15,765 bases of DNA, from positions 1 through 15,765 of the forward strand of contig CAZNZN010000011.1 in the NCBI GenBank assembly GCA_964577515.1, given 5' to 3'. The DNA comes from UBA4124 sp964577515. GTDB lineage: Bacteria > Patescibacteriota > Minisyncoccia > Phycocordibacterales > UBA9973. The translations under genes were made by a program, and so were the position numbers. Positions 12,507 through 15,765 of the stretch are shown in pieces. Below the pieces are notes generated by a model. It did not search any database and was not told where the DNA came from. It saw only the letters and a list, made by a program, of their open reading frames with translations. The first letter of the stretch is position 1. Each line of letters begins with the position of its first letter.

Positions 12507-13589
12507 ATGTTTCTACTCCTTGCAAAAGTAGTCATCGGTATTTTTATTATCGGGGCAATCGTTGCCTATATCGTTACTAAAAGCTGGAGAAAAAAGAAAG
12601 AAGTCCCCCTTGTTCTTGAACGTTTTCATAAGAATCCTGTGATGTCTCCTCAGGGCCACAATGAATGGGAGGCCTGCGGTGTATTCAATCCTGCTGCATA
12701 CAAGGACGATGATCACAATGTGCATGTACTCTATCGGGCTATAGGCACTGATGGCGTTTCTCGTCTCGGGTATGCAAAAAGTACTGACGGATTTCATTTT
12801 AACGAACGTACTGACTACCCAGTATTTTTTCTTGAAAATATTAGAGGACTCAATGATGATCGTTATCGGTATGATCCTCTACTATATCCTTCAGGGGGTA
12901 GTTGGGGCGGCGCAGAAGATCCTCGACTTGTTCGTATTGAAGACACTCTCTACCTCACCTTCAACGCTTTTGACGGATGGGATTTTATTCGTATCGGAGT
13001 GAGTTCTATTTCTGAAAAAGATTTTGTTGCAGGGAAATGGAATTGGAAAAAACCAATTCTTATTTCTCCAGAAGGTGAGATTCACAAAAACTGGGTACTT
13101 TTCCCTGAAAAAATAGATGGTAAATTTGCAATACTCCATAGTATCTCCCCTTCTATACAGATTGATTATGTCGAAAGATTGGAAGATCTCGCACGTGGGC
13201 ACAAGAAAATTAAAAGCACCTTTAAACGGCATGAGCGCGTTACGTGGGATACGTGGCTTCGTGGTGCTGGATGTCCTCCTATTAAGACAGAAAAAGGCTG
13301 GCTCGTACTCTATCATGCGATAGAAAAGCATGAAGGTGACCGATATAAAATCGGTGTGATGTTGCTTGATCTAAAAAATCCAAAAAAAGTAATTGCACAT
13401 AGTCCTGGGCCACTACTCGCACCAGACTGTTGGTACGAAAATGATGGTAAGCCCGGTGTTGTCTATGTGTGTGGTGCAGTGATACGTGATGGGATGTTGT
13501 TGGTATATTATGGCGGAGGAGATTTGCACACATGTGTTGCACAAGCACCACTTACTACAGTACTCGACTGGCTCGTATCCACAACATAA
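12507..13589 (+). CDS. Membrane-anchored GH130 family protein (mannoside phosphorylase-like)
   Basis: This 360-residue protein begins with a single hydrophobic helix (about 3-23), followed at once by KSWRKKK, which by the positive-inside rule puts the catalytic domain on the cytoplasmic face. Residues about 33-355 form a five-bladed beta-propeller typical of GH130 (COG2152). Family motifs are visible: LYRAIG at 75-80, GGAEDPR at 134-140 holding the presumed general acid Asp138, R162 in FIRIG, K194 before LFPEK, and Y269-H270 in LYHAI. GH130 phosphorylases cleave beta-mannosides with phosphate to give alpha-mannose-1-phosphate; some relatives are hydrolases. It retains basic residues expected of a phosphorylase, so I favour phosphorolysis. 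The start is 6 bases after the cupin stop. An N-terminal anchor is unusual for this family, whose members are mostly soluble. Confidence 0.8.
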   Translation: MFLLLAKVVIGIFIIGAIVAYIVTKSWRKKKEVPLVLERFHKNPVMSPQGHNEWEACGVFNPAAYKDDDHNVHVLYRAIGTDGVSRLGYAKSTDGFHFNERTDYPVFFLENIRGLNDDRYRYDPLLYPSGGSWGGAEDPRLVRIEDTLYLTFNAFDGWDFIRIGVSSISEKDFVAGKWNWKKPILISPEGEIHKNWVLFPEKIDGKFAILHSISPSIQIDYVERLEDLARGHKKIKSTFKRHERVTWDTWLRGAGCPPIKTEKGWLVLYHAIEKHEGDRYKIGVMLLDLKNPKKVIAHSPGPLLAPDCWYENDGKPGVVYVCGAVIRDGMLLVYYGGGDLHTCVAQAPLTTVLDWLVSTT

Positions 13590-13616
13590 CTACTGCACGC
13601 TTGTGTGTATGTGCGA

Positions 13617-13622
13617 TATACT
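13617..13622 (+). promoter_or_regulatory. Possible internal promoter before the double GH130 gene
   Basis: TATACT (13617-13622) lies 8 bases before the ATG at 13631, predicting a leader of about 2 bases. It sits in the 41-base gap between the two GH130 genes. A -35 is not evident. Confidence 0.5.
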
Positions 13623-13630
13623 ACACACAT

Positions 13631-15514
13631 ATGTTTACCATACATCGCTTTGAAAAAAATCCAATTCTTTCTCCGCTCAAAACACACTCTTGGGAATCGA
13701 AGGCAACATTCAATGGTGCACCAATACAGATCGATAGTAAAACAACTGCACTGCTTTATCGTGCAATGTCAGAAGCAGACCCATATAAGACTCCACACTT
13801 CTCTCTTTCGGTTATCGGTGTGGCGTTTTCAAAAAATGGTGGTGATTTTGAACAACGACAACCATTGGTGATCCCTTCAGAAGACTTTGATCGTTATGGA
13901 TGTGAAGATCCTCGGGTAAGTAAAATCGATGATACGTACTACATTTTTTATACAGCACTTGGAGGATATCCGTATGGTCCAGAAAATATTCGTACCGCAG
14001 TAGCGCTCAGTAAAGATCTTAAGACGATATATGCAAAGCATCTCATAACACCATTTAACGCAAAAGCGATGGCGCTATTTCCAAAAAAGATTGGAGACAA
14101 ATACGCAGCGTTTATCACAATCGATACCGATCCAGGCCCGTCAAAACTTTGCTACCGAACATTTGCAACACTTGAAGAGCTATGGGATCACAAGAAATGG
14201 GAAAAATGGTATCACGAGAAAGAAAAACACGAGCTCCAACTTCGCCGTAAAGAACGAGATCACGTAGAACTCGGTGCAGTACCTGTACTTACAAAAAAAG
14301 GGTGGTTGCTCATCTATTCGCATATTCAAAATTATTGGACAGATCACCCGCTTTTTGGTGTTGAGGCACTACTTCTAGATACTGCTAACCCAAAGAAATT
14401 GATTGGTCGCACAAAAGGACCATTTCTTACTCCTGAATGGTATTACGAAAAAATAGGACAGGTTGCAAACATTGTCTTCCCTACTGGTGCGCTTATCAAA
14501 AAAAATACCCTTGAGGTGTACTATGGTGCAGCAGATAACTTCTGTGCAAAGGCACTCCTTCCGCTTCCGCAGCTTCTTGCTGCACTAACAGAGAAGAGTG
14601 CTGTTATTCGGTATAAGAAAAATCCTATTCTTACCGCTCGAGAAGGGTTTGATTGGGAAGCAGGAGGTGTATGCAATCCTGCAACCATCGATATTGATGG
14701 AACGGTACATATACTTTATCGTGCCGCAACAACAAACAATGTTTCAACTTTTGGATACGCATGTTCAAAAGACGGACTTTCTATCGACGAGCGACTTGAT
14801 ATGCCTGTCTATGTTCCTCGTGCTGACTTTGAATCACATGGATGCGAAGACCCTCGTATTACCCGCATTGGCAACACACTTTATATGATGTACACAGGAT
14901 TCAACGGTAGCGTCCCTCGTATCGTTGCTACCTCTATCTCGGTAAAAGACTTTGTCGCACGTAAATGGGACAAATGGGCGCCGCCAGCAGTGCTTACCCC
15001 GGACAGTATCCCTGATAAAGACGCAACAGTGCTTCCTGAAAAGTTTGCACAAGGATACCTTATTATTCACAGAGCAGGAAACGGTATTTGTGGCGATTAT
15101 TTCCCTACCCTTGATTTTACAAAGGAACAAATCACAAAATGTATCGATATCACTGACCCTCGAAATGGAATGTGGGATACTGTGCGCATTGGGCTTTCTT
15201 GCCCACTTATAAAAACAAAGAAGGGATGGGTTATGCTCTATCATGGTATTTCTTGGAGCGGTAAGTACCGAGTAGGTGCATTGCTCCTTGATCTTAAAGA
15301 CCCTACGATTGTTCTTGCAAGAACTGCTGCCCCGTTTTTTGAGCCAGAAACTGAATACGAATCTCAGGGAGTTGTCTCACACGTAGTATTTCCTTGTGGT
15401 GTTATTGAAAGGAAAGGGCTTTTGTATATTTATTATGGCGCAGCAGATAAGTATATTGGTGTGGCTACACTCCCACTTAAGAAAGTACTCGAGTATCTCG
15501 TTGTTGCTGAATAA
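13631..15514 (+). CDS. Two-domain protein with tandem GH130 domains
   Basis: This 627-residue protein contains two GH130-type beta-propellers in one chain: about 1-320 and 325-627. Both have the GCEDPR motif (90-95 and 404-409) with the presumed acid Asp93 and Asp407. Both also have an LYRA motif (42-45, 362-365), a conserved Lys (145, 463) six residues before a Pro, and a YYGAAD motif near the end (297-302, 601-606). The C-terminal domain keeps R519 and Y537-H538 and looks phosphorylase-like. In the N-terminal domain, the positions aligned with R519 and H538 are E213 and S230, so it may be a hydrolase or inactive. No signal peptide or anchor is seen. ATG 13631 is chosen because an upstream in-frame ATG at 13532 lies inside the previous gene. 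The next gene starts 5 bases after its stop. Confidence 0.82.
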   Translation: MFTIHRFEKNPILSPLKTHSWESKATFNGAPIQIDSKTTALLYRAMSEADPYKTPHFSLSVIGVAFSKNGGDFEQRQPLVIPSEDFDRYGCEDPRVSKIDDTYYIFYTALGGYPYGPENIRTAVALSKDLKTIYAKHLITPFNAKAMALFPKKIGDKYAAFITIDTDPGPSKLCYRTFATLEELWDHKKWEKWYHEKEKHELQLRRKERDHVELGAVPVLTKKGWLLIYSHIQNYWTDHPLFGVEALLLDTANPKKLIGRTKGPFLTPEWYYEKIGQVANIVFPTGALIKKNTLEVYYGAADNFCAKALLPLPQLLAALTEKSAVIRYKKNPILTAREGFDWEAGGVCNPATIDIDGTVHILYRAATTNNVSTFGYACSKDGLSIDERLDMPVYVPRADFESHGCEDPRITRIGNTLYMMYTGFNGSVPRIVATSISVKDFVARKWDKWAPPAVLTPDSIPDKDATVLPEKFAQGYLIIHRAGNGICGDYFPTLDFTKEQITKCIDITDPRNGMWDTVRIGLSCPLIKTKKGWVMLYHGISWSGKYRVGALLLDLKDPTIVLARTAAPFFEPETEYESQGVVSHVVFPCGVIERKGLLYIYYGAADKYIGVATLPLKKVLEYLVVAE

Positions 15515-15519
15515 AAACT

Positions 15520-15765
15520 ATGGAAACGCAGCTCACCCTTAATGATTTTGATTGTATCGTTTTTGATATGGATGGTACTCTCGCGCAGAGCAAGGGTCCT
15601 ATTAGTGAAAAAATGGCAACACTTTTAACAACACTTCTTACAAAGAAAAAAGTAGCTGTTATATCAGGAGGAAGATGGGAGCAATTTCAAAAACAATTGA
15701 TACAGCACCTTGATGGAGCACCTTTAGAAAACCTTATTATCCTCCCCACCACAGGAGCAACAATG
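15520..15765 (+). CDS. HAD-IIB hydrolase, probable PMM-type phosphomannomutase (3' end cut off by the window)
   Basis: ATG 15520 follows the double GH130 stop by 5 bases and stays open to the right edge, giving 82 visible residues. Motif I is FDMDGTL with D16 and D18, and motif II is VISGG with S49. After motif II, RWEQFQKQL and an ILPTTGATM strand-turn resemble the 'SGG/GGS ... ENG' layout of eukaryotic-type phosphomannomutases and other HAD-IIB enzymes. A phosphomannomutase would convert mannose-1-phosphate, the product of GH130 phosphorylases, into mannose-6-phosphate for the isomerase encoded at the start of the cluster. Context strengthens this, but the cap domain that decides substrate lies outside the window, so a sugar phosphatase such as trehalose- or mannosyl-phosphate phosphatase is also possible. 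Confidence 0.7.
   Translation, partial: METQLTLNDFDCIVFDMDGTLAQSKGPISEKMATLLTTLLTKKKVAVISGGRWEQFQKQLIQHLDGAPLENLIILPTTGATM

Noticed and set aside
13532..13630. ATG at 13532 as the start of the double GH130 gene
   Set aside because: It lies inside the preceding GH130 gene and its 33 extra codons do not look like protein; a -10 element sits just before the ATG at 13631.
1..15765. CRISPR arrays, tRNA or rRNA genes, insertion sequences, prophage genes
   Set aside because: No regularly spaced repeats, cloverleaf-like sequences, transposases or integrases were found by eye on either strand.

Overview
The window looks like a piece of a small, compact bacterial genome, most likely Patescibacteria/CPR (Parcubacteria-like). 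This is inferred from the moderate G+C content, many short lineage-specific proteins, divergent versions of housekeeping proteins, scarce Shine-Dalgarno sites, and many start codons placed only a few bases after an extended -10 promoter. TGA is used as a stop (the 122-aa gene ends in TGA), so the Gracilibacteria/Absconditabacteria UGA-glycine code is unlikely. No mobile element, CRISPR array, tRNA or rRNA was seen.

Layout. 1-900: the 3' part of an unrecognised protein with one membrane helix, then an intrinsic terminator. 931-2821: a plus-strand L,D-transpeptidase converging on a minus-strand operon of two small related proteins and LexA. That operon's promoter carries a GAAC-N4-GTTC SOS box between -35 and -10. 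2862-5156: an ABC-F ATPase (minus) and a SerB-like HAD phosphatase (plus), divergent from a shared region built on a 12-bp inverted repeat. 5153-7723: a minus-strand operon of lysine-tRNA ligase, a small alpha/beta hydrolase and a helical protein. 7767-9834: a strong promoter, a 37-codon leader ORF, an intrinsic terminator, then an ABC exporter gene; this is the layout of transcription attenuation. 9834-10310: a self-contained single-gene unit for a 122-aa protein. 10340-10843: a polytopic membrane protein with buried His/acidic residues. 10941-12011: dnaJ (minus).

12095 to the right edge: a plus-strand cluster with a type II phosphomannose-isomerase cupin, a membrane-anchored GH130 protein, a second GH130 protein with two GH130 domains in one chain, and the start of a HAD-IIB protein resembling eukaryotic-type phosphomannomutase. 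Together these could turn beta-mannosides plus phosphate into mannose-1-phosphate, then mannose-6-phosphate, then fructose-6-phosphate, or run in reverse to make or remodel mannosides. In the double protein, the N-terminal GH130 domain appears to have lost residues aligned with the phosphate site, so it may be a hydrolase or non-catalytic.

The items most worth a second look are this mannoside locus, the leader ORF/terminator before the ABC exporter, the SOS-controlled small-protein pair, and the recurring near-leaderless promoter arrangement.
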